From positions 1 through 36,596 of the forward strand of contig NZ_AUIH01000042.1 of NCBI RefSeq assembly GCF_000423605.1: 36,596 nucleotides of DNA, read 5' to 3'. Both the position numbers and the translations under genes were made by a program. The notes below the pieces were generated by a model. It saw only the letters and a program-made list of their open reading frames with translations, was not told where the DNA came from and ran no database searches. Positions 23,643 to 32,111 of this stretch are shown here, one piece after another. How positions within the stretch are numbered: position 1 is the stretch's first letter; the number at the start of each line of letters is the position of its first letter. Source of the DNA: Saccharospirillum impatiens DSM 12546 (lineage in GTDB: Bacteria; Pseudomonadota; Gammaproteobacteria; Pseudomonadales; Natronospirillaceae).

Positions 23643-24848
23643 ATGCGCTCACAACCGCTAAAGGGATCCAACCTCACCACTGTCCGGGGCATCAACGAAC
23701 GCCTCGTCTTGCACCTGCTGCGACTTCATGGCGCACTGAGCAAGGCAGAAGCAACGCGCATCACCGGCTTATCTGCCAATGCGGTCTCTGTGATTTTTCG
23801 GGCGCTTGAAAATGAAGGGCTACTGCTCAGAGGCAATCCGGTTCGGGGTCGAATTGGACAGCCTTCTGTTCCGATGCGGCTCAACCCCGACGCCCGGTAT
23901 TATGTCGGGTACAAAATTGGCAGGCGCACCTTTGATCTGGTTGTCGTTAACTTTGTTGGCGAGGTGCTGTCCCGTGAAACAGCGGTCCATGACTACCCGA
24001 CACCCGCCAATACCCTGCAATTTTTGGAAAACAACCTGAGTTCCCTGCTGCAACACGCAAACATTTCAGCGGACTCGGTATCGGCACTCAACATTGCCAT
24101 GCCGTTTGAGCTCTGGAGTTGGACATCCGACTTCGATGCGCCGATCCAGGCCATGAACGAGTGGCGCGAATTCGACCTTGAAGCCGCAATAAAGAAAAAG
24201 GTTGATTGGCCTGTGACCGTCCAGAACGATGGTACCGCCGCTTGCAGGGCCGAACTGATGTTTGGCCCCCCTTTGGAGGTACAGGACTTTGTGTACCTGT
24301 TTGTAGGCACCTTTATTGGCGGTGGTATCGTACTGAATGGCGGGGTTTTTCCGGGTCGGCGCGGCAGTTCCGGGGGCTTCGGGCCGATGCGTATACCCGA
24401 CGAACCCGGTGGTGAACGGTTGGTCGACCATGCGTCTCTGGTCGTGCTCGAACACATGGTCGCTCAGCGAGACCCTGAACTGGCCCGGAATCTTTATTCA
24501 CAAGAGGCCGACTGGTCACAACTGGAACCGGAGCTCAGCCAATGGCTTGAACGGGCGGGTCGAAGCCTGGCCCATGCCATTGTGTCGGCTCTTGCGGTCA
24601 TCGATTTTGAAACCGTGGTTCTTGATGGTGCTTTCCCGGACGCCATACGAAACCGCCTGGTAAAAACGGTTGAAGCAAATCTGGATAAACTGGACTTGCA
24701 GGGTGTCGAACGGCCAACACTAAGCGCGGGCCACTTTTCATACCTGGCCAGAGCCGTTGGCGCGGCGGCCTATCAAATATCGACCGAATACATGATTGAT
24801 CAGAATACGCTATTGCGTGAGACGCCCTCTACCATCTTCAAATCCTGA
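23643..24848 (+). CDS. ROK-family transcriptional regulator of the adjacent sugar operon
   Basis: 401 aa. An N-terminal winged helix (about 15-75, LSKAEATRITGLSANAVSVIF) is fused to a ROK sugar-binding domain. NDGTAACRAELMFG matches the ROK sugar-site motif, and VGTFIGGGIVLNG follows. The zinc motif CxCGxxGCxE of ROK kinases is absent (the region reads GGFGPMRIPDEPGG), so it is a regulator, not a kinase. Zinc-less ROK regulators of this look are found with rhizobial frc fructose operons. It converges on the transaldolase end of the sugar operon with a 60 nt gap. Confidence 0.85.
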   Translation: MRSQPLKGSNLTTVRGINERLVLHLLRLHGALSKAEATRITGLSANAVSVIFRALENEGLLLRGNPVRGRIGQPSVPMRLNPDARYYVGYKIGRRTFDLVVVNFVGEVLSRETAVHDYPTPANTLQFLENNLSSLLQHANISADSVSALNIAMPFELWSWTSDFDAPIQAMNEWREFDLEAAIKKKVDWPVTVQNDGTAACRAELMFGPPLEVQDFVYLFVGTFIGGGIVLNGGVFPGRRGSSGGFGPMRIPDEPGGERLVDHASLVVLEHMVAQRDPELARNLYSQEADWSQLEPELSQWLERAGRSLAHAIVSALAVIDFETVVLDGAFPDAIRNRLVKTVEANLDKLDLQGVERPTLSAGHFSYLARAVGAAAYQISTEYMIDQNTLLRETPSTIFKS

Positions 24849-24908
24849 CCAGGGTGCAATGGATTGGATCATGCCGGCATTATTGACAGGCTCTGCGTTC
24901 ACCGGCGG

Positions 24909-25871
24909 TTATTCTATCCCCAGCCTCCTTGCAAGCAGCCGTTCCAGCTCTTGCTGGTCCGATTCAAACCCGCGAATACCCTCAGCCAGTTTTTCAGTTG
25001 CCATGGCATCCTCATTCATCAGCCAGCGGAACTCGGCTTCTGAAAGGGGGTCTGGCCGTGTGTCTCGCTTCGGATGGTCAGCCAGCATTCGCGATACCTG
25101 CCCGTCACTTTCGTCCAGTTCGCTCAATAGCGCCGGGCTGATGGTCAACCGATCACATCCACTCAGAGCCAGTATTTCTCCAACGTTTCGAAAGCTTGCA
25201 CCCATGACGACGGTGGGGTAATCCAACGCTCTGAAATACTGATAAATCGAGCGAACAGACTGAACACCCGGTTCCTGCTCCGGCTCAAACGTCACCTCTG
25301 GTTCAGCCTGTCGATGCCAGTCGAGTATACGGCCCACAAAGGGCGAGATCAGATACGCACCCGCCTCTGCGCAGGCGCGAGCCTGCGCGAAATTGAAGAT
25401 CAGCGTCAGGTTGCATTGAATGTCTTCCTGCTCCAGTACCCTCGCTGCCATTATGCCTTCCCAGGTCGCCGCCAGCTTGATCAGAATCCGATCTTTGGGG
25501 ACTTCGGCTTTCTGATAAAGTGCTACCAATCGACGGGCTTTTTTCAGGCTGGCGTCTACGTCAAATGACAATCGGGCGTTCACTTCGGTTGATACCCGAC
25601 CGGGTACTTGTGCCAGTATGTGCTGGCCCATGGCCACGATGAGCCGGTCAGCCAACTCATCAATTGCTTCAGGTCCACTGAGACCCAGCTGCTGAACGGA
25701 CGCTGTCAGCGAGTCGATCAGCGAATCGTATTGTCCCGACTGCACTGCCTTGAGAATCAATGAGGGGTTCGTTGTAGCATCCTGCGGCTTGAAGCGTGTA
25801 ATCGAAGCCAGGTCACCGGTATCAGCGACCACCGTGCTGTAGTGTTTAAGTTGTTCCAATAAAGACGACAT
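24909..25871 (-). CDS. tal: Transaldolase, TalB type
   Basis: Transfers a dihydroxyacetone unit between sedoheptulose-7-phosphate and glyceraldehyde-3-phosphate in the non-oxidative pentose phosphate pathway. 320 aa, matching class I TalB length. Motifs are VADTGDLASI, PQDATTNPSLIL, GRVSTEVNARLSFD, the Schiff-base lysine in RILIKLAATWEG (about residue 132) and NLTLIFNFAQA. GGGGA precedes ATG 25871. It is the last gene of the sugar operon, 94 nt after the kinase stop. Its place suggests that the imported sugar feeds the pentose phosphate pathway. Confidence 0.95.
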   Translation of the reverse strand: MSSLLEQLKHYSTVVADTGDLASITRFKPQDATTNPSLILKAVQSGQYDSLIDSLTASVQQLGLSGPEAIDELADRLIVAMGQHILAQVPGRVSTEVNARLSFDVDASLKKARRLVALYQKAEVPKDRILIKLAATWEGIMAARVLEQEDIQCNLTLIFNFAQARACAEAGAYLISPFVGRILDWHRQAEPEVTFEPEQEPGVQSVRSIYQYFRALDYPTVVMGASFRNVGEILALSGCDRLTISPALLSELDESDGQVSRMLADHPKRDTRPDPLSEAEFRWLMNEDAMATEKLAEGIRGFESDQQELERLLARRLGIE

Positions 25872-25921
25872 TATTTTCCCCGGTACCGCTCTTCAGCGGG
25901 TTGCCATTGATGTGCATCATC

Positions 25922-25933
25922 GTTCACGTGAAC
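25922..25933. promoter_or_regulatory. 12 bp perfect palindrome in the kinase-transaldolase gap
   Basis: GTTCACGTGAAC is an exact palindrome 51 nt upstream of the transaldolase start. It could be a regulator site for a separate tal promoter or chance. It does not resemble the AT-rich dyads upstream of the operon. Confidence 0.25.
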
Positions 25934-25965
25934 AGAGACATTGCCATGTAACCCATGTACAACAC

Positions 25966-26613
25966 TCAGGTATGTTCCCCAAGGTCCAGCCCCGCGGAAA
26001 TACTGTTTTCAAGCACCAGCCGTGCGTTCTTTAAGTCGTTGTCCTGAACTTTTCGTTGCGCTTGCTCCGAGCTATAACCAAACCCAAGCCACCGATCCGT
26101 CAGGCGTTTTTCAAGGGTTTCCAGACTCGGGGTCAGAAAAACGGTCGCATCAAACAGATCCGTCAGCCCGTCCCAGATGGGTGCATCCAGCAATAAATAG
26201 TTCCCTTCAAATACAACGATCGACGTTGTCGACTTCAGCAAACCGGCGTCAACCAGAGAGCGATCGAGCGAACGGTCAAACAGAGGGTAGTGAATGTCTC
26301 CGACGTCGGTCCGGGCCGCGACGACAAGTTCGTATAAGCCACCAACATCGAACGTTTCCGGGGCGCCCTTGCGTTGCAACAGCCTCTGTTGAATCAACAG
26401 CTCGTTGTCCAGATGAAAGCCATCCATGGGCAACAGCGCAGCATGATCCGGGTTGGCGGCACGCAGGTTTAACGCCTGCACCACCGCGTCTGCCAGCGTG
26501 GACTTACCCGACCCGGGCGGGCCGGCAATGGCGACCAGGGTTCGCCGGTCCGTCCGGGTGGCGCGGTCAATATGATCAACAATTGCATTGCAGTAAATTG
26601 GAATACTCGCCAT
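25966..26613 (-). CDS. frcK: P-loop sugar kinase, FrcK/YggC-like
   Basis: 215 aa cytoplasmic kinase of the phosphoribulokinase/uridine kinase fold. Walker A is GPPGSGKST (about residues 31-39); MDGFHLDNE is the substrate-side motif, and VVFEGNYLLLD is the second conserved strand, both typical of YggC/FrcK proteins. C-terminal RLTDRW and DNDLKNARLV are lid and nucleotide contacts in this group. In rhizobia, FrcK accompanies the fructose transporter FrcBCA, so it is probably the kinase for the imported sugar. It starts 3 nt after the ATPase stop. Confidence 0.78.
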   Translation of the reverse strand: MASIPIYCNAIVDHIDRATRTDRRTLVAIAGPPGSGKSTLADAVVQALNLRAANPDHAALLPMDGFHLDNELLIQQRLLQRKGAPETFDVGGLYELVVAARTDVGDIHYPLFDRSLDRSLVDAGLLKSTTSIVVFEGNYLLLDAPIWDGLTDLFDATVFLTPSLETLEKRLTDRWLGFGYSSEQAQRKVQDNDLKNARLVLENSISAGLDLGEHT

Positions 26614-26616
26614 TGT

Positions 26617-27426
26617 TCAAACCCCTGCGGTATCCGTCTCGGGCTCTTTGGCACCGGTCATGAAAGCCACGGCGTCGCTCATAGAATAGTCGGCCGGATC
26701 CAGCACACAAAGGCGTTTGCCGAGCCGATGAACGTGAATACGGTCAGCCACTTCGAACACATGCGGCATGTTGTGACTGATTAGAACAATGGGAATACCG
26801 CGTGCCCTGACTTCACAAATCAGTTCCAGCACCCGTCGACTTTCTTTCACACCCAGAGCTGCCGTCGGCTCATCCAGAATGATCACCCGGGAGCCGAATG
26901 CAGCCGCCCGCGCAACGGCAACACCCTGGCGCTGCCCGCCCGACAAGGTTTCAACCGGTTGCCGGATGTTTTGAATGGTCATCAGGCCCAGTTCATTGAG
27001 CTTCTCGCGGGCGAACGACTCCATGGCCGGCCGGTCCAGCTGACGCAAGACCTGCCCCATGAAACCGGGTTTTCTCAGCTCACGGCCCATGAACATATTG
27101 TCAGCGATCGACAGGGCCGGTGACATGGCCAGTTGTTGATACACGGTTTCGATCCCCTGCTTTCGAGCATCCAGTGGAGAGGAGAAATGCACTTGCTCTC
27201 CATCGAGATACACCTGACCAGCATCAGGAATTAACGCACCCGAAATCGCCTTAATGAGCGTTGACTTTCCCGCACCATTATCACCAATTACCGCCAGTAT
27301 CTCACCGGGGTAAAGCTCGAAGTCACAATGGTCAAGTGCGGTAACCCGGCCGAACCGCTTAACCAGGTTTTTTGCCTGAAGAATAGGGGCTTTTGAAGCA
27401 CCCACAGACTGCGTTGACGTCATCAT
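26617..27426 (-). CDS. frcA: Sugar ABC transporter ATP-binding protein, FrcA-like
   Basis: 269 aa from ATG 27426 (MMTSTQSVG), with AGGAGGG 10 nt upstream; the frame is open further but unsupported. Walker A is GDNGAGKST, the Q loop is VYQQLA, the signature is LSGGQRQGVAVARA, and Walker B is VIILDEPTAALG, followed by the switch histidine in VLISHNMP. It has one ATPase domain, as in FrcA, not the two-domain RbsA/XylG form, so it probably acts as a dimer at the permease. Start and permease stop overlap (TGATG). Confidence 0.92.
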   Translation of the reverse strand: MMTSTQSVGASKAPILQAKNLVKRFGRVTALDHCDFELYPGEILAVIGDNGAGKSTLIKAISGALIPDAGQVYLDGEQVHFSSPLDARKQGIETVYQQLAMSPALSIADNMFMGRELRKPGFMGQVLRQLDRPAMESFAREKLNELGLMTIQNIRQPVETLSGGQRQGVAVARAAAFGSRVIILDEPTAALGVKESRRVLELICEVRARGIPIVLISHNMPHVFEVADRIHVHRLGKRLCVLDPADYSMSDAVAFMTGAKEPETDTAGV

Positions 27427-28499
27427 CACACTGTTGCCCTCCTGATCCATTGATCCACAGCGACTGCGCCGATGATCAGCACACCGATCAGCAGGTAGGT
27501 CCACTGGGCGTCGGCGCCCATTAACCGCAAACCCAGAGTGAATACGCCCACTATCAGAGCACCATAAAGCGTGCCGAGAATAGAGCCGCGCCCACCAAAC
27601 AACGATATGCCACCAATCACGACAGCGGTAATGGATTCAATGTTGGATAACTGACCGGCGGTGGGAGATACCGATCCCAGACGGCCAATCAATGCCCAGC
27701 CGGCAAACGCACAAATCAACCCGGACAGCATGTAGACTGACAAGATGACCCGGCCGGTTTTTACGCCAGATAATTCAGCAGCCTCCTTGTCATCACCGAC
27801 GGCGTAGACGTGTCGGCCCCAGGCGGTGTGTCGAAGAGCGTAGGCCAGTACGAACGCTAGCAGCACCATAAAGACAACACCGTAAGTCAGTACTGCGCCC
27901 CCCAACTCAATCTTCGTACCGAAAAACTGCAACAGAGGTGCATGCGTTTCAATATCCTGAGCGCGTATGGTTTCGTTTTTTGAATAGAGAAAATTGGTGG
28001 CCAGAACAATCTGCCACATGCCCAGCGTCACAATAAACGGGGGCAGCTTGACCCGGGATACCAGCATCCCGCTGATCATGCCGCACAACATGCCACACAA
28101 CAGACCGCAAAAAATACTGACCGGTACAGGTATGCCATAGCGAAAGGTGAACTGGCCCATCACCACGGACGACAGCACCATGGTGGCACCGACCGAGAGG
28201 TCAATACCCGCCGTAAGAATGATCAGACTCTGAGCCGCGGCGATGATGCCAACGATCTGCACCTGCTGCAAAATCAATGTGAGTGCAAACGGCGAAAAAA
28301 ACCGGGTTCCCAGCAACAGCCCAAACACAGCGATGGATAGCAATAGCACCACCAACGGCACCAGAGACGGATTCAGGTGCAAGGTGTGCTGAAGCTTTTT
28401 GATAAATCCGGTCCGGTCGTCTTCAAACGAAGCGACCGTATCCGAGGCGCTCGCTACTGACGACTCGTTAGTCGACCTGTTGGAATCGGAGTTGGTCAT
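27426..28499 (-). CDS. frcC: Sugar ABC transporter permease, FrcC-like
   Basis: 357 aa inner-membrane permease of the RbsC/BPD_transp_2 family with about ten hydrophobic helices after a 50-residue Ser/Thr-rich hydrophilic N-terminus. The family motif LTAGIDLSVGA lies after the second or third helix, and the EAA-like cytoplasmic loop carries AVGDDKEAAELSGVKTGR. AVVIGGISLFGGRGSI is typical near the C-terminus. GAGAGGT precedes ATG 28499. It is coupled to the ATPase gene. The substrate is likely a hexose such as fructose, by context. Confidence 0.92.
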   Translation of the reverse strand: MTNSDSNRSTNESSVASASDTVASFEDDRTGFIKKLQHTLHLNPSLVPLVVLLLSIAVFGLLLGTRFFSPFALTLILQQVQIVGIIAAAQSLIILTAGIDLSVGATMVLSSVVMGQFTFRYGIPVPVSIFCGLLCGMLCGMISGMLVSRVKLPPFIVTLGMWQIVLATNFLYSKNETIRAQDIETHAPLLQFFGTKIELGGAVLTYGVVFMVLLAFVLAYALRHTAWGRHVYAVGDDKEAAELSGVKTGRVILSVYMLSGLICAFAGWALIGRLGSVSPTAGQLSNIESITAVVIGGISLFGGRGSILGTLYGALIVGVFTLGLRLMGADAQWTYLLIGVLIIGAVAVDQWIRRATV

Positions 28500-28584
28500 T
28501 GGGACCTCTCATGAACATCTGCGTATCGAGTTTACAGGGGCCGGTGTTCGCACAGTCAAACACAGAAAACGACAGCCCCCACCG

Positions 28585-28612
28585 GGTCAGAGAGCCATGG
28601 GGCTCTTTGACC
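28585..28612 (-). promoter_or_regulatory. Intercistronic hairpin between binding-protein and permease genes
   Basis: A 12 bp stem with one G-T wobble (28585-28596 with 28601-28612) and a 4 nt loop lies 27 nt after the binding-protein stop. There is no T-tract on the minus strand. Such hairpins in sugar ABC operons protect the upstream mRNA and raise binding protein over permease; that role is inferred. Confidence 0.6.
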
Positions 28613-28638
28613 TGTTCCGGTGCATCACAACAGCGTAC

Positions 28639-29673
28639 TCAGCCCCAGCAACGATCCATGCCTTCGGCAATGGAGATGGACTCAACACCGTCGACCGGGT
28701 CGCCTGTGACCAGAGAAACACCGGTATCAAAGAAGTCTTTGCCTTCTGTCGGCGCAGGCTTGGTGCCATTCTCCGCCCACTCCAGAATCGCCTCCATGCC
28801 CAGCGATGCCATTTGCAGCGGATACTGTTGCGCGGTTGCGCCAATCACACCGTCACGAATGTCAGCAACACCCGAGCAACTGCCGTCGACCGATACGATG
28901 AGCACGTCATCTTCACGGTTCATGGACGCCAGCGCCTGGTAGGCACCTGCGGCGGCCGGCTCGTTGATGGTGTACACCACATTGATGGTCGGATCTTCCA
29001 CCAGCAAATTCTCCATCGCCCGACGACCACCTTCTTCATTTCCGTCAGAAACATCATGGCCGACAATGCGCGAGTCGGTCTCATCGCCCCAGCGGTTCAC
29101 ATCGCCTGTATCAATGCCAAAGCCAGTAAGAAAGCCCTGGTTCCGCAATACGCCGACGGAGGGCTGGCTCACATTGATGTTGAGCAGGGCAATCCGTGCG
29201 TTTGCTGCTTCGCTACCCAATTGCGCTGCGGCCCAGGCGCCGATCAGTTCACCAGCGACGAAGTTATCGGTCGCAAAGGTTGCATCAGCGGCCGAGGCCG
29301 GGTTCAGCGGAGTATCCAGAGCAATAACCAGTAGACCGGCGTCACGAGCCTGCTCGACCGCTGAAACGATGGAGGAGGTGTCAGAGGCCGTCAGCAAAAT
29401 GCCGTCGGCACCATCGGCAATGCAGGTTTCAATCGCCTGGACCTGGGTTTCGTGATCGCCGTCGATACGACCGGCAAACGACTTGAGTTCCATGCCAAGC
29501 TCTTCGGCCTTGGCTTCTGCGCCTTCACGCATCTTGACGAAAAAAGGGTTGGTGTCCGTTTTGGTGATCAGACAGGCTCTGGCCGTCGGGGTATGAGCGC
29601 CTGCATGAGCCTGGCCAGCAATGGCACCGGTAACGAGCAATGCTGCGACAGCAGCCTTAGTGGTAATCGTCAT
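28639..29673 (-). CDS. frcB: Periplasmic sugar-binding protein, FrcB-like
   Basis: 344 aa. A signal peptide (about 1-24, [18 protein letters not shown]) precedes a type I periplasmic binding protein (RbsB/LacI-like) fold: [18 protein letters not shown], a strand with [22 protein letters not shown], and a hinge-side [13 protein letters not shown] then [10 protein letters not shown]. This pattern matches the rhizobial fructose-binding FrcB group in my memory. It is first in the operon, with its own promoter at 29836. Fructose is the best guess; other hexoses or polyols are possible. Confidence 0.88.
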   Translation of the reverse strand: MTITTKAAVAALLVTGAIAGQAHAGAHTPTARACLITKTDTNPFFVKMREGAEAKAEELGMELKSFAGRIDGDHETQVQAIETCIADGADGILLTASDTSSIVSAVEQARDAGLLVIALDTPLNPASAADATFATDNFVAGELIGAWAAAQLGSEAANARIALLNINVSQPSVGVLRNQGFLTGFGIDTGDVNRWGDETDSRIVGHDVSDGNEEGGRRAMENLLVEDPTINVVYTINEPAAAGAYQALASMNREDDVLIVSVDGSCSGVADIRDGVIGATAQQYPLQMASLGMEAILEWAENGTKPAPTEGKDFFDTGVSLVTGDPVDGVESISIAEGMDRCWG

Positions 29674-29706
29674 GGTTATCCTCCGGGATACTTATTGTTT
29701 TAACCC

Positions 29707-29730
29707 TACTTATTAATTCATCAGTAAGTA
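29707..29730. promoter_or_regulatory. AT-rich dyad near the sugar-operon start, candidate ROK operator
   Basis: TACTTA (29707-29712) and TAAGTA (29725-29730) flank TTAATTCATCAG. The site is 34 nt upstream of the binding-protein ATG. It shares the octamer TAATTCAT with the dyad at 29871-29894 (there on the opposite strand). Confidence 0.4.
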
Positions 29731-29835
29731 TTTATTATTGTGCGGTAACACTCGTTTACCGCTTTATACTTAATGATGTTTTTCAAGGCATTTTTGAGGC
29801 CGATACCGCCTGCCACGTTTAACCTTGATAGGCAG

Positions 29836-29863
29836 ATCATACGACGATGAATGCTCCTGTCAA
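29836..29863 (-). promoter_or_regulatory. Sigma70 promoter of the sugar operon
   Basis: On the minus strand a perfect -35 TTGACA (29863-29858), a 16 bp spacer and a -10 TATGAT (29841-29836) predict a transcript starting near 29829, with a leader of about 155 nt. The dyad at 29871-29894 lies just upstream of the -35. Confidence 0.65.
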
Positions 29864-29870
29864 TAACATC

Positions 29871-29894
29871 TTTTAAATGAATTAGTCATTAAAA
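29871..29894. promoter_or_regulatory. AT-rich dyad adjoining the -35 of the sugar-operon promoter
   Basis: TTTTAAATGA (29871-29880) pairs with TCATTAAAA (29886-29894) around ATTAG, a near-perfect inverted repeat apart from one extra A. It begins 8 bp from the -35 box, and like the dyad at 29707-29730 it contains TAATTCAT, here on the minus strand. A ROK regulator site is plausible. Confidence 0.4.
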
Positions 29895-29911
29895 CCAGCC
29901 TCCTTACTGCG

Positions 29912-30232
29912 TCAGGTTAGCCGGTCAGAGGGTAAAACCGCCCAGTCGGCCTCGGCAAACTCGCCGATCGGGCGAATCTCACAGAAGGGCGCTGCGCTGC
30001 GAATAATCGCCGCAACGTCCGGGTTGTGATGTTGCTCCATCGCATCCCGTTCGGCTTTGCTGTCCCATTCGGCAATGGCAATCAGCACCGAGGGGTCATC
30101 CAGTTTGCGATGCAGCCGGGTACCCCGCGCGCCCGGTGCCTGCTGAATCAGCTCACTGGCACGCACCCAGGCGTCGGCGTAGTCCTCGGCGGTGTAGCCC
30201 GCCTTGATGTGCACTTCGAACAAATAAAGCAT
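29912..30232 (-). CDS. Antibiotic biosynthesis monooxygenase (ABM)-domain-like protein
   Basis: 106 aa, one small ferredoxin-like alpha+beta domain: MLYLFEVHIKAG, a helix with DYADAWVRASELIQQ, ARGTRLHRKLDDPSVLIAIAEWDSKAERDAM, and the trailing helix PDVAAIIRSAAP. The pattern fits the dimeric ABM superfamily, whose members range from monooxygenases to sugar or heme proteins. The substrate cannot be told. It sits upstream of the sugar operon on the same strand but is separated by that operon's own promoter. Confidence 0.7.
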   Translation of the reverse strand: MLYLFEVHIKAGYTAEDYADAWVRASELIQQAPGARGTRLHRKLDDPSVLIAIAEWDSKAERDAMEQHHNPDVAAIIRSAAPFCEIRPIGEFAEADWAVLPSDRLT

Positions 30233-30375
30233 CCGGATTCTCCGTCCAATGGTTCAAGTAACATCATTTCTACCAGAGACTGGCAGACAGTTCATGCACC
30301 AAAGGTAGCCTCTGACAGGGAAACACCGCTATGCTCACCTGGTCACTATAACCATAATCCTGGAGGGTTCGAGCC

Positions 30376-31266
30376 ATGCGCATACTATTCACCGGAGGCA
30401 GCGGCAAAGCGGGCAAGCACGCCATCGCCCATTTGATAGAACAGGGTCACCGGGTGACCAATGCCGACCTGGTGCGGCTTGATATGCCTGGCGTTGATTC
30501 ACTGCAGGTTGATTTAACCGATGCTGGCCAGGTGTTCAATGCCCTCCATGCCTATGCCGGTTTTGACGAACTCGAGCCCGGAACCGGGGTACCGGCGTAC
30601 GATGCGGTGGTACACTTCGCGGCGATCCCTGCCATTCTGTTTCGGCCCGACAACGAAACCTATCGCATCAACACGCTCAGTACCTACAATGTGTTGGATG
30701 CCGCCACCAAACTCGGCATTCGCAAGGTGATTTTTGCGTCTTCTGAGACCACCTACGGCATTTGCTTCGCCGATGGTGAAAAAAAGCCCGACTACATTCC
30801 CATCGATGAAGAACACCCCACGGTTCCCGAAGACAGTTATGCCATGTCTAAGGTCGTCAACGAAGCGACCGCTCGCTCTTTTCAGGCACGCACCGGCATC
30901 GACATCTACGGCTTGCGCATCAACAACGTGATCGAGCCGCACGAGTATAAAACTAACTTTCCCGCCTTCATGACAGACCCGGCACTGCGCCGCCGGAACA
31001 TATTCGCCTACATCGATGCACGCGACCTCGGCCACATGGTCGACTGCTGTCTGAAAACAGATGGCCTGGGTTACCAGGTATTTAACGTCGCCAATGACGA
31101 CCTGTCTGTCGGTATCAGTACCGAAGAAGTGATCAGCCGTTTCTACCAGGGTGTACCCAAAAAGCGGAACATGGGAACTGATGAGACCTTTTACGCCAAC
31201 AACAAAGCTAAACAGCTGGTTGGCTTTTCGCCCGCACATTCGTGGCGGGACGTATTAAAACCGTAG
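30376..31266 (+). CDS. NAD(P)-dependent epimerase/dehydratase, extended SDR family
   Basis: 296 aa. The N-terminal Rossmann fold starts with the nucleotide loop FTGGSGKAGKH (residues 5-15), then VDLTDA, and VVHFAAIPA. The catalytic SDR residues are in ASSETTYG and YAMSK (Y-x-x-x-K, about residue 155-159). The C-terminal part is a sugar- or nucleotide-sugar-type substrate domain. GGAGGG precedes the ATG by 9 nt. It is divergent from the ABM-like gene. The substrate is unknown; proximity to the sugar operon hints at a sugar acid or sugar. Confidence 0.85.
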   Translation: MRILFTGGSGKAGKHAIAHLIEQGHRVTNADLVRLDMPGVDSLQVDLTDAGQVFNALHAYAGFDELEPGTGVPAYDAVVHFAAIPAILFRPDNETYRINTLSTYNVLDAATKLGIRKVIFASSETTYGICFADGEKKPDYIPIDEEHPTVPEDSYAMSKVVNEATARSFQARTGIDIYGLRINNVIEPHEYKTNFPAFMTDPALRRRNIFAYIDARDLGHMVDCCLKTDGLGYQVFNVANDDLSVGISTEEVISRFYQGVPKKRNMGTDETFYANNKAKQLVGFSPAHSWRDVLKP

Positions 31267-31293
31267 CGATAAGCCCGACATAAAGGGGCCCTG

Positions 31294-31322
31294 GCTGGCG
31301 ATTGAAAAAATAAATCGCCGGT
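31294..31322 (+). terminator. Hairpin after the epimerase gene
   Basis: GGCGATT (31297-31303) and AATCGCC (31313-31319) form a stem that two G-T pairs and one C-G pair extend outward. The trailing TTT is short, so termination is uncertain. Confidence 0.35.
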
Positions 31323-31376
31323 TTGGGCCAATCGTCCCCACCCTATGGGTAACTCCATTAATAAAGGACGATTCAG

Positions 31377-32036
31377 ATGAGTAAGATCCTATTCGTATTG
31401 ACCAACTACAAATACCTGCTCGACGGCAAGCCCACGGGCTTGTGGCTCGAAGAATTCGCTGTACCGTATTTGGCCCTCATAGATGCAGGGCACGAAGTCG
31501 AGGTAACCTCTGTCACCGGCGGTGACGTGCCCATCGACCCGAACAGCACGCCCACTGAAGAGCAGGCCAACCAATGGAAGCCGGCCATGGCCAAGTTAAG
31601 CGCCACCCCGGCATTCACCAGTATCAACGCCAAAGAATACGATGCCATCTACCTGCCCGGTGGCCACGGCACCGTATTCGACATGCCCTACAACCTGGCG
31701 TTACACGATACTCTGTTTGACTTTCACCGGTCGGGCCGGGTGATTGCCAGTGTCTGCCATGCGCCGGCCGTCTTTGCCGGCATGTATGACGAACATGGCA
31801 CACCCTTTATCAAGGGCCGCAAGATCGCTGCCTTTACCGATGCGGAAGAAGCCGCTGCGGGCGGTACCGAGACCGTGCCCTTCTTGCTTGAGTCACGGCT
31901 GAAAGCCCTGGGGGCTGATCACAAGGCAGGGCCCGACTGGCAGCCACACGCGGTGCAGGATGGTCAACTCATCACCGGGCAGAACCCTCAGTCTTCCGCT
32001 GAAGTGGCACATTTGCTTTTGACAGCGCTGAAATAA
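31377..32036 (+). CDS. DJ-1/PfpI-family type 1 glutamine amidotransferase-like protein, Hsp31-like
   Basis: 219 aa. The nucleophile cysteine is in ASVCHAPAV (C127), the nucleophile elbow of the superfamily. The conserved glutamate is in GLWLEEFAVPY, and YLPGGHGTVFD is the oxyanion strand. Hsp31/HchA-like members are chaperones, glyoxalase III or deglycases acting on methylglyoxal damage; which applies here is not shown. It begins 110 nt after the epimerase stop and may have its own promoter. It is convergent with the DUF6544-like gene. Confidence 0.88.
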   Translation: MSKILFVLTNYKYLLDGKPTGLWLEEFAVPYLALIDAGHEVEVTSVTGGDVPIDPNSTPTEEQANQWKPAMAKLSATPAFTSINAKEYDAIYLPGGHGTVFDMPYNLALHDTLFDFHRSGRVIASVCHAPAVFAGMYDEHGTPFIKGRKIAAFTDAEEAAAGGTETVPFLLESRLKALGADHKAGPDWQPHAVQDGQLITGQNPQSSAEVAHLLLTALK

Positions 32037-32046
32037 ACCACCCACA

Positions 32047-32081
32047 GCCCGGGGAATCGTGGACGGGTCCACGCCCCCGGC
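32047..32081. terminator. Hairpin between convergent genes
   Basis: Two nested stems: GCCCGGGG (32047-32054) with CCCCCGGC (32074-32081, one mismatch), and CGTGGAC (32058-32064) with GTCCACG (32067-32073). It has no T-tract and may be a Rho-independent-like barrier or a DNA structure. Confidence 0.4.
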
Positions 32082-32111
32082 ACCCTCTTCCGTGTTGTTC
32101 ATACCAGTGAA

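Noticed and set aside
25941-26663. 240-codon plus-strand frame over the kinase gene
   Set aside because: Antisense to a kinase with Walker A and other motifs.
28399-29334. 311-codon plus-strand frame over the sugar operon
   Set aside because: It is antisense to the binding-protein and permease genes, which have clear motifs; no ribosome-binding site or domain is seen.
30514-31239. 241-codon minus-strand frame in the epimerase gene
   Set aside because: Shadow of the SDR gene, which has Rossmann and YxxxK motifs.
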